Below, piece after piece: positions 20,601-32,200 of a stretch of 64,000 bases of DNA (the first letter of the stretch is position 1; each line of letters begins with the position of its first letter). Source of the DNA: Engraulis encrasicolus (taxonomy: Eukaryota; Chordata; Actinopteri; Clupeiformes; Engraulidae). Below the pieces are notes generated by a model, which saw nothing but the letters and a program-made list of their open reading frames with translations, was not told the origin of the DNA and ran no database searches. Made by a program: the position numbers and the translations under genes. The stretch covers positions 47,830,359 through 47,894,358 of the forward strand of contig NC_085865.1 in the NCBI RefSeq assembly GCF_034702125.1, read 5' to 3'.

Positions 20601-23437
20601 CAGAAGTGTCGGCCTAAGCCTGTGTGTGTCTGTTTAACACAGGAGTGTGCATGTGTAGTGAGCCATGATTGCAGGGGTGATGGTGAAAAAATCCTGAGCC
20701 TAAACTTTTTCCCCTGCTCTAACAACGACGATAAGATACTGCATAGTGACGTAACGTAGGCCTATTTTGACACATTATTCAAAAGCCTGATAGTAGAAGA
20801 AAACCCTGAACCTGTAACACTTTCTGAGATAAGAATAACCTAATAGCTTATTATTATCAATGTTTTTATTTTTGCAAACTCTGTCAAGATTGAAATCAGG
20901 CATGGAACCTGAATACTATCATCCCTGTTATTGTGATGATTAGTAACTGCATAGACTACGTTGGTTTATTACATAAAAGATGTTCATAAGTAGTAAACGT
21001 GGCACTGATGTTTACAGCACATGTTTACAACCAATTATTATAATGTGTATTATAACCAGTTATTAGTAATGTAATAGATCTCAGTCATTATTAATGAGCT
21101 AAATAATGAGTGAATGGGAATAAATCATCAGTGGCGTGAAACACAACCTAGCCTACGAGCCTAGGCTACTAAGTTATAAGTAGCAAACTCATGAATAATG
21201 GAAAACAAAAAAACCCACTCCCAAACTCTGTTATGCATTATCGTCAGTATCGCAATACATGTTCCTACACACACACACCCCTACACACACACACCCCTAC
21301 ACACCTACTGTATGTAGCTAAAGTTTTCCTGTGCAGTCCGTCACTCAGGGTTCAAAACCGCCACCTCTTAGTCAATGCATCAGTTCGGGTATGGGAGTCA
21401 CAGCACGATACTGCTGAGCTAAAGGACCAGCCCCATAGCTCAGCACTATCCATACTGTACGAGGCTTTGGAATCGGGAGGGAGGTTTACTAACGTTCCAT
21501 GCCACACTCTGCTAGTTGGCCTCCGTTACACTGTATTGGTTACAGTCCCTGGAGCAATGTGGGGTCAGGTGCCTTGCTCAAGGGCACCTCAGCCATGGAA
21601 TGAAAGAGTGAGTTGAAGGGTAGGATTGAACTGGCAACCCTTTGATTTAAATCCCATCTCCTTAAAGGGGCATTCCACCGGTGGAGACATGAATATGTTT
21701 TGGAAGTGGGTCATATATGTTGTAGAATAGTAGCATACATTTCTAATTTGGTGCCTTCTTGGCTGAGAAAAGGCAGAAAAATACTTTTTTAGTGCTTGTG
21801 GATTTGTGACAACAATCCCCATAATGCATTGCAATGCTCAAGTTCCACAGGCCACACCCAGGCAGCTCTGCCAGTGACTTGAACTGGAGCCTCAATGCCA
21901 GTTATTTCAAAAGCACTGGCACACTGATCTGTGATGGGTCTGTTAGCGCAGTGTTTCTCAATCTTTTTTTAGGCGAGGCACCCTTTCAATTCATGACAAA
22001 TTTCAAGGCACCCCAAACCAACAAGCCGTAACATGGCATCGCATCCAATACCACACAAGCTTAGAAAAGTAAAAACATATTTGGAGACGTCACACAACCT
22101 ACGTTCGAAGTTGCAGCTGACTGGGGCGACCTATATTTACTTTATTGTGTGTAAATGGCAGATAAAAGATTCCACTGACTAGCATTAACTTATCAATTTA
22201 GACAAATATGTATTATATTAGGAATACATAATGTTATTTATCAGCAGTAGTCTCAACAGAAATCCACCTCTCTTCTACTTCCTCCTACAATGATGCAAAA
22301 TTACAGTTTTACATCATTGTAGGAGGAAGTGTTAAGAGGTGAATACTGATTTCTCTTGTCTCAGGGGGAATTGAGAGAGTGTTGCACAACCATTCAAAAG
22401 TATGACTGGGTGTCTAGCAATGGAAAGCCTAATGCAATTGGGTGGCGTGTCCCTTTAACCACTAGGCCACGGCCACACTATTCGGTTCGATTCAATTCAA
22501 TTCAATCCAATGTTCATATTTTAAACCCCTCGTTTATGTCAGGTTTTATTCCTGCTCTTGAACGTGGTAAAATCGTACTCATACACAGTACAGGTGGAAA
22601 AGTCTCACTGCATGTTATACTGTAATTCTGTCAAAGTCCAATCTCACGCACATCCAGATGCTTTTCGGGTGCAGGTTCAAAAGACGTTAAGTTCATAAAA
22701 TGAAAAAAGGAAAAACCGCAACACCGATACTCCCATTTTCTTCATTTTAATGTGACGTTTCGGGCCACCCTGGCCCTTCCTCAGACAACTTGTCTGAGGA
22801 AGGGCCAGGGTGGCCCGAAACGTCACATTAAAATGAAGTAAATGGGAGCATCGGTGTTGCGGTTTTTCCTTTTTTCATTTTATGAACCTACTGTAATTTT
22901 GTACATGTGCCAAATAAAGCTCCTTGTGTCTTTGTGTCCAATTTGCAGTCTCCCAGTTCGGACCCCTCCAAGAAGGTCGAGATCAGCGCGGCAAGCTACC
23001 TGCAGTACAACGCTCTGCGAGCCAACCGTCCCATCCTCCCCAAGCCGGTCCAGCTGACGGTGGTGGAGCCCTCGGCGCCCCCCGGCGTGGGCCAGCCGGC
23101 GAGCCGGGAGACCCTGCGCGGCCGCTGCGAGGCGTGCAATGCGGGCTTCGAGTCGCGGGCGGCGGCGCGCGCACATGTCTTCTCGCCACGGCACCTCGCC
23201 ACACTGCGCACCACTAACTTTGGCCAGCCGGCGGCGCTCCTCAACAACGGTTCTGGCACCGGCTCTACCGGCAGTGGCAGCGGTAGTGGGGCTGGTTCTG
23301 GCTCTTCCAACACCAGTCCTAGTCCGAACGCCGGGTCGTCTTCTGCCGCCGCCGTGGTGGTAGTGGCACCGGCGGCAGCAGCGACACCCCCAGTCTCCTC
23401 ACAAACCCCCTCCCCAGCCAGCAGCATCACCAGCTAA
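11692..23437 (+). CDS. zfhx2: Zinc finger homeobox protein 2-like transcription factor
   Basis: Nuclear DNA-binding protein of the ZFHX family. Five coding exons: 11692-11697 (Met-Gln), 14698-14856, 15201-15261, 15617-20403 and 22949-23437. Joined they give 1833 residues ending at TAA. A C2H2-type finger (CPLC...H...H) is at about 19-40 and two more at about 193 and 248 (FVCHACLEFF, YQCAVCRVSY). A degenerate homeodomain is at about 717-778 and classical homeodomains at about 1195-1260 (VVQIWFQNMRARERK) and 1605-1668 (VVQIWFQNTRAKEKRW). A last finger is at about 1730-1755 (CEACNAGF). Three homeodomains and linkage to thtpa, pabpn1 and ngdn favour ZFHX2 over ZFHX3/4. Long poly-Ser, Thr, Gln, Gly, Asp and Glu runs separate the domains, and AIDLS and ALDLS motifs resemble CtBP-binding sites. 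The protein is shorter than human ZFHX2 (about 2570 residues): the finger-rich N-terminal third is not found. Confidence 0.9.
11698..14697 (+). other. zfhx2 intron 1
   Basis: A 3-kb AT-rich intron without a recognised gene. The last 180 bp are a SINE/LINE tail that ends about 10 bp before the acceptor. Confidence 0.6.
14510..14682 (+). mobile_element. SINE/LINE 3' tail ending at the zfhx2 exon 2 acceptor
   Basis: TTGTAAGTCGCTTTGGTCAA followed by AAGCGTCTG and ATGTA repeats (to about 14682) is the common 3' tail of teleost short retroposons. A related tail is at 60428-60490. The exon 2 acceptor (TTTTTGTCTTAG, ending 14697) begins almost at once after the ATGTA repeats. Confidence 0.6.
21531..22474 (-). 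mobile_element. tRNA-headed SINE interrupted by a TTAA element
   Basis: The SINE body lies at 21531-21661 (AGGTGCCTTGCTCAAGGGCA and CCTGGAGCAATG on the plus strand). The tRNA-like head resumes at 22455 (TTAACCACTAGGCCACGGCC). Removing 21666-22458 restores a continuous tRNA-like sequence like that at 60650-60713. Confidence 0.8.
21662..22458. mobile_element. TTAA-flanked MITE of about 0.8 kb inside a SINE
   Basis: Bounded by TTAA at 21662-21665 and 22455-22458. The ends are related in inverted orientation (TTAAAGGGGCATTCCACC against TTAAAGGGACACGCCACC). It contains an internal inverted repeat (22276-22330, arms CTTCCTCCTACAATGATG) and, from about 21949, a segment resembling a hAT end (CAGTGTTTCTCAATCT). 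No transposase frame is visible. A TTAA target is known for piggyBac-type elements, but the ends alone do not prove that class. Confidence 0.75.
22692..22886. mobile_element. 195-bp near-perfect palindrome (foldback element)
   Basis: Two arms of about 92 bp meet around GACAACTTGTC at about 22790. The outer ends are TTCATAAAATGAAAAAAGG and its complement, and the inner part carries GGCCCGAAACGTCACATT. In zfhx2 pre-mRNA it would form a long hairpin ending about 60 nt before the last-exon acceptor. A related GAAGG plus AAACGTC motif occurs near 27655-27695. Confidence 0.9.
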
Positions 23438-23654
23438 AAAGGCCTAGACCAAGTCTGGCTTAAAACAAAAACAAAAAAACTAAGACAGTGGACGCGTTAA
23501 AAACCTTGAGCTTTTAACAGACTTGTTGAGATGGGTGCTGGTCTTTCAAGCAAAACCTTCTTCTTCGTGTCTCCAATACTGAAAGGGGCCCTCGACATGC
23601 TCACCATCCTCTCTCTTTTTCTCTCTCTCTCTCTCTGTCTCTTTCTCGCTCTTG

Positions 23655-23658
<4 letters not shown>

Positions 23659-23705
<47 letters not shown>
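23659..23705. repeat. (CT)n microsatellite
   Basis: About 23 uninterrupted CT units in the zfhx2 3' UTR, preceded by an impure CT-rich stretch from about 23610. Confidence 0.95.
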
Positions 23706-23708
<3 letters not shown>

Positions 23709-26027
23709 GGCCATCAGCTGGATGTGACCTCGAGATGATATTTTAAAATTCAACAGGGCTCATCCAGTCAGTCAGTGAGTCAGTCACACGGTTTTCATAA
23801 CGGCTTTACCTGAAAGTAATTAAGTGATCGCCACATGGTCTTCATGGCCGCAGCTCATATTTTTTTGTCGTGGCAGTGCTTGGTCGTCGTTCTTCTCCAC
23901 CTTCAATTAATGTCACCGGACAGACACACCTTGACTCTGATCTGTTTCACAATAGTAACTTGTATTCATGGACCATATACAGTACATAGGCAAGTGTGCC
24001 TCTCAGTGGGATGTCTTCTCATTTCAATGAATTGAAGCGTGAACATGGTACTACCAATATTGTTTTGAGATGGCATCCCTTTAAAACAAAAAAAATGTTT
24101 GTTACAGCTTTTACTTTTTTTTCTAAGTATGCCTATGAAAGCCCTGTTGTGTGTTCTCCCACTGATGTCTAACTACTACTACTACAGTATCCATTCAAGT
24201 GTTTTTTCCCGTGATTTTTATCCCAGTTGAAATGACCAGAAAGCCTGTTGTATGAAGTATGTGTTGGACACATGGATTTTTTAGTGGTAGGGGATGGGGG
24301 GGTGGAGGGGGCTTCTGGGCCAGGATTTGGGGGAAACGGTTTTAGCTGATATGCAGGTTCATTCGGAATTTCAGGATGTCAGTAAAAGTTCTGCTCGGAA
24401 TCGAGGAGGTTCTGTTACCACGATGTCCACCAGTTGCCAGGCGATAGGAAGCGGAGTCCACTAATGACAATCTTGAGAAAAAGAGAATAGATATTAGTAG
24501 AATAATTAAAACAGATAAAATTTTTCATATAGCACTTTGGTTATGTTTTAAGTGTGAGAGACTAAGCTGTTAAAATGAAATTGCTGCGCAAGTACAAGTT
24601 GCATAACAAATATTTTACTGTAACCTGATATTATACCTATCAAGCTTTGAGGTCCTCCTAATGACTCCAGGTCACACGTAATAAACATGAGTACACTTTT
24701 AAGATCAGCAAAAAAAAAAAGAATTATTTAAATGTCATCCAGTTTATTTTATTTTTTTAAACCCGCTCTTAAGATAAGGAAAGCATTTTTAAGCAAAGCA
24801 AATATACAAATTTGAGTTCATTATGTATCCCAAAAAGAGATCACTATCCAGAAATCAGCAGTTCTTAAGGACAAGAAAAGTACAGGGTCTGTCATTCAGT
24901 AGGTAGATATTGTTTTCCCATTCACTTTGTCTTGGTGCATTGTGTGTTCTTGCAAAGTTTTTTTCTGTTTTTTTTTTTTTTTTCCTGCATCATCATGCAG
25001 AGGGTGTGGCTAAACCAGCGAGAAGGGGTCATGGTGTGATGGTGTCCCTTTACTGTTGTGGACTTTTTAAAAAAAAAAAGAAAAAAAAAAAGGAAAATCA
25101 GTATGTATTTGGATGAATGGAGAAGCAGGAAGTGCCGTTTGAAGGACATTAAATACTAAAGATGTTTTTTTTTTCCTTTTTAAGTTGTATATTATTGTTA
25201 TTATTAATAATGCTATTAATAGTTTAACAAGAAAAAAATGCAAAGCTAAAAATTTAAAACTTTTTTTAAAGAATTCTATTAAGAAAAGAAAAAAAAGAGA
25301 TTCCAAAGTTATTCTTCCTTTGCTGTCTGTCATTAAAAAGAAAACCAAAAAGCAATCTTGAGGTTGACAGAGGGCGGGAGAGACACTCTTAATGCAAAAC
25401 TGTACAGGAACTCTCAAAACCTTGACACTTTGAGCTAGTCCAAGATTTTACGCATGAGCTACAGAAGATGAATGCATTTCAGCCTATTCACACACACACA
25501 CACACAACCACACACACACACACACAACACGGGGCACTTGACTGTGTATTCAAAGACTAAGACGCTTTTAATATACCCTTGCTAATACTTTTTTGTAACA
25601 CGCTGTGTCGAGCGAGCAGTGGCTCATGCACACAAAGACATGGACTTGATTGCAGTGCTGCGCTAGTCATGGGATCACAGTGTTTGCACTGTTCAAACTA
25701 GATGGGTGGTTTGTTTTTGTTTTTTGTTTTTTTTATTCTAATCATTTTTTTCCATTGTCACTTGATTATCACTTGTTAACTGTACTACTATTGCCATGTA
25801 TTCATTCATCATTGTTTTGATTACTCTTGATTCATTCATGACTGTTTGTTTTAATTGCATCTCTTAACGTCAATGAGATGGCATCGGTATGAATATTGAA
25901 CAATTATGGTGGCAGTGTTGTTTAAAATATTAGATTTTTTGATTAAGCTTGTTTTTTTTTTCTTTCCTCACTTGTACCTTCATTTTGTGTTGGATTCCCA
26001 TTCTGTTTTCTTATACAGAAGTGAAAT

Positions 26028-26033
26028 AATAAA
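26028..26033 (+). terminator. Candidate zfhx2 poly(A) signal
   Basis: AATAAA followed by an A-run. It is the first canonical hexamer I noticed with suitable context downstream of the zfhx2 stop. An ATTAAA near 26120 is an alternative. Confidence 0.45.
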
Positions 26034-26643
26034 AAAAAACAACTGAACTTTGGTTCGTTACCCATCAGTAAATGCTGTTATTTATATTTGAAGTGCACAC
26101 ATACTGTGTATAGATGTGAATATTAAATTTGCTCTAACACCATAAATCAGTGGTTCTTCGAAGACACCAGCTATATAAATTGTGTATGCCTAAAACCGAA
26201 GTAACTTGACTTGTAATACTTGTAGAATAGTCAATATGAGGTCACCGATGACTCCCATCAAATTCAACTAGTGTAATTTCTTGCAATCAGACTGTTGCCC
26301 TTTACACTCTATTACAGTTTGGCACCAGGCAGTTCTTGGAAGTACAACTTCTAATAAGGACTTCTTGCCTTACATCACGAGGCCACAAGCTCAAGGCGAG
26401 GACGGGAGGTCAGATCATGGAATGGACCCTATGCTGGGCTTGAAGCGCATTTCATGCAGTGATGTTAGCTGCTGCATGTTGGTTATCTACTTTTACCAAC
26501 CACATGCTTCTGCATGTTCACGTCTAAATATGCTCCATCAGCTGATGCCCCATGTGCTCCTCGACCGGAGGAACACACTGATATCTTGATCCTGGAGCCC
26601 TGCTGTCTGTGACCGTGTCACGGTGTGACATCACCCCCATGTC

Positions 26644-26839
26644 TAGGGTTGCCAGACGTCCCTTGAAATACGGAATCGTCCCGTATTTAGAAACAGAAGT
26701 GTGGTTCCGTGTTGAACTGAGACGGGACGCAATTAGGTTAAAATGCAAGAAGTTGCATCTAAGAAATGCAACGTTTTCTGGGGGAGACCCCCACGCAAAT
26801 GAGGTGCCCTTATTTTTCCCCAGGGAGTTGTCAACCCTA
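26644..26839. mobile_element. Probable hAT-like MITE, 196 bp
   Basis: Ends TAGGGTTGCCAG and GTTGTCAACCCTA are imperfectly inverted. The flanks cccatgtc and cccctgac match at 6 of 8 positions, consistent with an old 8-bp duplication. Confidence 0.5.
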
Positions 26840-27123
26840 CCCCTGACTGTCTGTCTCCCTACATATCTGTTGGTTGGTCTGCCTGTCAGTCTATCCGTCT
26901 CTGTCTGGCACAGGCCGCTTTGGCACCGCCACAGACACCTGATACAGTAAGCCATCAGCACTGGAGCATCTCACTGAGCAGCACACAGGACTGGGCTGGT
27001 AATTTGGCATACAGGGCATTTTCCCAGTGGGCCGACAGTCCTCAGGGGCCAAAGCTTTTTTTGTTTTTGTTTGTTTGTTTCGAATTTCGCCTTAGAGACC
27101 AGCCCATAATTTAGATGGGATGT

Positions 27124-27356
27124 AGCCTGATTATCATCGACTTTCAAATCTCTTCGAGACTTGTTCAGACCAAGAGCATAACAATTAACGTTTCCCAAAC
27201 GGCATGGTCAACCCGCCTCCCTTGGTTTGCAAATGGTTGTATGCTTCACAACGAAGTGGTAGGAGTTCCCGATTTTTCGGGAGCTCATTAACGATATTTA
27301 TGGAGCTATTGGCCTGACCACGGAAGGTGTTGCGTCACTAGGAGGGCACGGCCTGA
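27124..27356 (+). repeat. Dispersed repeat, copy 1
   Basis: About 230 bp alignable by eye to 43029-43268 in the same orientation. Shared blocks include TTTCCCAAACGGCATGG, CCGCCTCCCTTGGTTTGC and a TTCCCGATTTTTCGGGA palindrome. Confidence 0.7.
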
Positions 27357-28483
27357 CAAGGGGTGCGAGGCTGGTCTATGCAAAAAAGACCAAAAAAAAT
27401 GCCCGGACCAGTTTGTGATCCCAGCTCGGCCCTGGCTCCACATGCATGCATGCAGCTTCTGCTGCTGGGGTTGAATGGGGGTCATTGCTGTGAGTGATGG
27501 GTGACGGATATTGCATTGTTATACTCCTTGGTGCAAGGAGGCACATGATGTGTGCGTCGCTCAGTGCGTATACTGTATGTCCAGTAGTAGGAAATGGATC
27601 GCACTCGATTTTTCTTCTTTCTTGTTGTTTTCTTTTTAATTTAACATTGCAGGGACTGACATGGCAGACGTTTTGGCTGCACAGAGCCTTCTTCAGTGTC
27701 ACCTTATAGATATAGATAACCTTATACTGTATGTCCATAAATGTATATTTAGCATTAGCAGTGTTGAGATATACAGTGGAAGACTACAGATCATGTGTGA
27801 GTGGTGCAAATGTTGTTACTTGACTTGGAGGGGTATCCCCATTGCATCGTTTACCCATAAAAAGAGCGGAGGCAAAATAATAGCCTTGACACGAGCCAAG
27901 AAATAGTCAAGGACTGACTGGGCTGTATTTTCACTAGTAGTGCCCAGGCATCAGTCATTCTTGCAAGACAGCTTGGTGTTGTATCATATCAGTCTCTGAA
28001 ACTACCTGTGCATCCTCATGGATCTAGCAATACCTCTGACCATTGCAAGACAAGCAGTAAGAATGTGTCACTGAATAAAATATATTTTATCGACTAATCA
28101 TGAACTATTACAGGACCTGTCAACACCTATTCTTGCCACTGCAATATGTATTGAGGTATTGACTTTGATAATGTGAAACCTTTGCATCCAACCATAAACT
28201 GCATTGCTCAGAGACACCAGGTTTTATCTGCGCGCCACCAACTGGATTTTTCCATGGGTTTTGCACTGTTGCAAACAGCCCAGTTTCTCAGTGCTTTTAC
28301 TATACCATTTGCACAACTTGGTTTAGTTCCCAGCACACATCAACATGGCAGACCTGTGTTTTATATTAGGCCTACTGGTCCATACCATTGAAAGGCCACC
28401 TTCAGGATATGTGTGAATACTAGTAGGCTACACCTCATTTGAACAAAATCTCAAAAGCAAGGTGGTGTGATAACTAGATGTGC

Positions 28484-28532
<49 letters not shown>

Positions 28533-28625
28533 TCATAATAATAATAATAATAATAACAACAATGATAATACTGATAATAATGATAATAATACTAATAATA
28601 AGAGCAATCGTAATTATTATTATTA
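28484..28625. repeat. Impure (AAT)n microsatellite
   Basis: A long ATA/AAT array with interruptions, about 350 bp upstream of the start of the pabpn1 5' region. Confidence 0.9.
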
Positions 28626-28979
28626 TGTATTTGAAATTTCAATATTGCATCAACTACCTCTTTATGCAGACTAGGCTACTCAGTCTGAATCGATAAGGTG
28701 CTGACACTATTTTGCACTCAGTTTAGGCCAAATTTACGACATACACGTAGACAAGCTTCTCAACTGAATGGAAATGAGTATCTGAATGAATGACGTTACT
28801 GTCGTCCAATTGCAATTGGAATTGTAAAACCAAATTAGTCAGCGGACAGAAATGCCCCACCAACGACCCAATCAGTGCACACAGAAGCTAATAAAGGAGT
28901 GTCTGTATTGTACAACTGGCGAATAAGCAATCGATGTGTCGCCCGCAGTGATCTGAAACTCCACCCCCGGCATCCATTT

Positions 28980-29292
28980 CTGTTCTGGAAGACACGGTGC
29001 TCGTGAAGAAAATCGTTGCTTTTAAATTTTATTTTAATGTATTTCTTGGACAATCTGAGCCGTCACTCACGAAGATAACCCAGAAAAACCCGCCGGTCTC
29101 AGTCGTCACATTTTTTGTCTGAGAAACCGTTTAGTCTTTTGAATCGAGGCGGGCCTTTATTCCCCATTTTAACTTTCCTGAGCGGCGTTTTCCGCCGTTT
29201 TTTTCCTCGTTAGCCCCACTCACTCTCCCCTCCGTGTGAGTAGGGGCCTGTAGTGTAGCCACGAGGCGCGTAGGACCAGCGTGAATCAGGCG
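28980..29292 (+). promoter_or_regulatory. pabpn1 5' UTR and promoter-proximal region
   Basis: GC content rises with CpG-containing blocks (GAGCGGCGTTTTCCGCCG, CCACGAGGCGCG) just before the ATG at 29293. The start site of transcription cannot be placed precisely. Confidence 0.45.
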
Positions 29293-32200
29293 ATGGCGGA
29301 GTTTGGTAACGGACTAGCGGAGGAATCTCTGCTGGACTCGGATCCAGGGCACCCAGAACTTGAAGACCCAGGTGTCGGGGATGAAGAACCAGGATTAGAA
29401 GAGGGAGAGGCCGCTATTGAGGACCCGGTGAGTGAAGGGCACATAACGCATGGTATGCTTATCTTAATAGCGTGTGTGCCGCTGGAAACCACTGTAACAT
29501 CTTCATCGATACGAATGTCGTTTGGTGGAGAGATGTTGCTGAATTTGTACCCAAATGTTAAACTCGTGCTACACATAGTGTAACTGCTACCGCCGGGTTG
29601 AGCAATCCGCCATTGTGGCTCACGCAGTGCAGCAGAATTGGCTGGTGACATGCGTGGTGTTGGCGGCCATGTTGGCGCAGCGTTGGTTGTGGTTCCCTGC
29701 GCCAGAGCTGTCGACCTAGTGGGGAAAAAAATCTTCGTCGCAAAAATGCGAGACGGAGATGTAAGAGACAGGGGCGAGGATAGGACAGGCCGCCATTAGC
29801 AGCAGTGCGAGTCGGTCCGCAGAGAAGGATAGAGTTGACGGTAAACACGCCTCCTTTTTCTTATTCGAATTGCCACTGTTTACTACAGCTTTTGAGTGTG
29901 GTACTAGCAAAGACATGTTCTTGCATTGTCAACTTTTTTGGATTGTATGATAATCACGCGTTAGCAAGCTAGCTATAAAGGTTTTGCTGATATAATGTGT
30001 AAACGTTATGCGGCACTGACATCAGTGAACAGACTTGCTATTGAGCGTTTATTTCCAAGCGGGTTATGGGGTTATGGGACTATCCCTGGTAGCCACAATT
30101 GCCTCTCTTGTTAGCTGCTAAGGGGATATTGTGAGATGGCCGGCGAGTTGGCAAATGTTGGTTAATCCCTGAGGTAAAATGGCACGTTTTAGTGCATTAA
30201 TTTGTTAGTTGGCTTACTTGTCAGTAAATGTAGTTGTTACCGGTGAAATGTGCACAAGAAACTGTCTTTTCAGACAGATGACGACGCAGAACACGTTCTC
30301 GTATGAAATGCATTTTGTGCATTAAATTTAACATGCAGCTGGTTTGTCAGCCAGCATGTCATTTGAAACATTTAATCCACACAGATGGTCGGCGTGCAGG
30401 TGTGATGTAGCTAGCCAAAGACCTCTGCTCCGAAGACATGGGGTGCGGTACTCCCCTGAATGCATCTTTTTCCGTTTGCAGGTCGTGCTCTTTTTCCAAC
30501 AAAATATATACCAATTTAAATCTCAAGACTTATCCATGTCAGCCGAATGCCAAATATTTGCAGTTGCTTAAACGATGCACGGTTTGTGTTAACTGTTGAA
30601 TATATCCATTTGAGGGGGAAATCAGCTGTGATTAGAATTAGTAACTCCTTTTATGTGGCATCATCAAGACCTGGACTGGATTTTGAAAGTGATTATGGGA
30701 GAGGGCATCGCATGCTGGTCGAAGCATCCTCGGATGTGGATCTGGAGCGATTTCTTGCTGCCCTGCAATGCAGCAGAGATGGGAGGGTAGGCTGGAACTA
30801 TGAATCGTGTGTATTTGCCCGTGTGTGTGAGCGAGTGTGTACGTACGTTATGCGCGTGTGTGAGCGAGAGAGATCGAGCGACTGTGACTGTACGTGCTCG
30901 TGCGAGCGAGGGGGATGTCACCGAGCATGCAGGAATGCCGCGGGTTTACTCGCATCCACGACAGTGATGCCAGTGCCAGTGGTACTGCAGCATCGACGAG
31001 AGGGTGTCTTTGCTGAGTGGACAGTCTGAAGCTGAATGGTTAAATGGATGTGTGCCGCTGCTGAAAAAACCCTCAGCCCATCGTCGTTTGTGTGTGTGTG
31101 TGTCTGACTGTGTATACGTGCCTGCCTCCAGTCAGCCCGTGGTGGCTGCTGCTGCTGCTGGAACGGGGTCAGATGAGGCTGCAGCCGCTCCTAGCGTAAT
31201 GTCCCCATCCGACTTTGATGGAACACCATGCCCATGCCCGGAATTACATTTTTAGTCACTCAATTTTTACCAGTAAAAAAATGATATTGATGCCAGCCGG
31301 GGTGTGTGTTCACGGCAGAGCAATGAGGCATGAAACAGTTGGCACTTATCAATCGAAATGGCAGTCTTTGTTTTTATGCTATGGGTTTGAAGGATAATCA
31401 ATATGTGTCGTGTATTGACGTGTATTGTGTGCTTTAAAAAAAAGTAATTAGATTTTTTTTCCCCCTTTTTCTTCTGTTCTTCTGTCTCCTCCCTCCCCCT
31501 GCCTGCCTGTCTGAACTGCAGGAACTGGAGGCTATCAAAGCCCGGGTTCGAGAGATGGAGGAGGAAGCGGAGAAACTGAAGGCGCTACAGAACGAGGTGG
31601 AGAAACAGATGAACCTCAGCCCTCCGCCCAGTGAGTGTGTGTACACGTGTGGGGTGTGTGTGGGGTGGGGGGGGGGGGGGGGATGTGTGTGTAAGATGCC
31701 ATGGTCTGCTTGTGCATGTGCAGCGAGGTGCAGAGATGTGACTGTGTGTGTACGTATGTGTGTACGATGTCATGGTCTGCGCGTGTGTGTGCGCGCAGTA
31801 AGGTCCAGAGGTGTGTGTATGTAATTCCAAGAAGATTGACGTGTGTGCAGATTCAGAAATGTGTGTTTGTGTGTGTGCACGCACGCGTGTGCGTGCGTGT
31901 GTGTGTGTGTGAGATTCCTGAGAAGATGCAGGAGAAGGTTGTAAGTGAATGTTGTAAGTGAAAAGGAGATCACTGCTGCAGTGAATGCTTTGCTCTGCGC
32001 TGAAGACCGGTGTTACATCAGAGCTTGCATTGTGCAGTACTTGTATTGCATCCATCCAAGGGAAGGTTAGCGGTAGCAGAGACTACAGCACTAATGGAGG
32101 ATGGCCTTATCAGCCTCAACAGTGTCTTTACATTTTGTTTAAAATATATGTGTGTGTGTGTTAAAAAAATGTTGTTGCTAGTTACTCGCTCAGCGAATGA

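Larger units (their letters stand above)
20404..22948 (+). other. zfhx2 intron 4
   Basis: The donor GTGAGTTTGG is followed by a long GT/T-rich run. The intron holds a SINE interrupted by a TTAA-flanked element and a 195-bp palindrome just before the acceptor (ATTTGCAG). No gene is seen inside. Confidence 0.7.
23438..26055 (+). other. zfhx2 3' UTR
   Basis: AT-rich sequence with T- and A-runs follows the stop codon and no transposon end is recognised. It includes a CT microsatellite (23659-23705) and a CA microsatellite near 25491-25527. A candidate AATAAA poly(A) signal is at 26028-26033, giving a 3' UTR of about 2.6 kb. Confidence 0.6.
26056..28482. other. zfhx2-pabpn1 intergenic region
   Basis: About 2.4 kb without a recognised gene. 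It holds a probable hAT-like element (26644-26839), a GAAACGTC-type repeat fragment near 27655 and a dispersed repeat copy (27124-27356). Confidence 0.6.

Noticed and set aside
28480..28674. Open frames of poly-Asn or poly-Ile
   Set aside because: Translation of an AAT microsatellite, not a gene.
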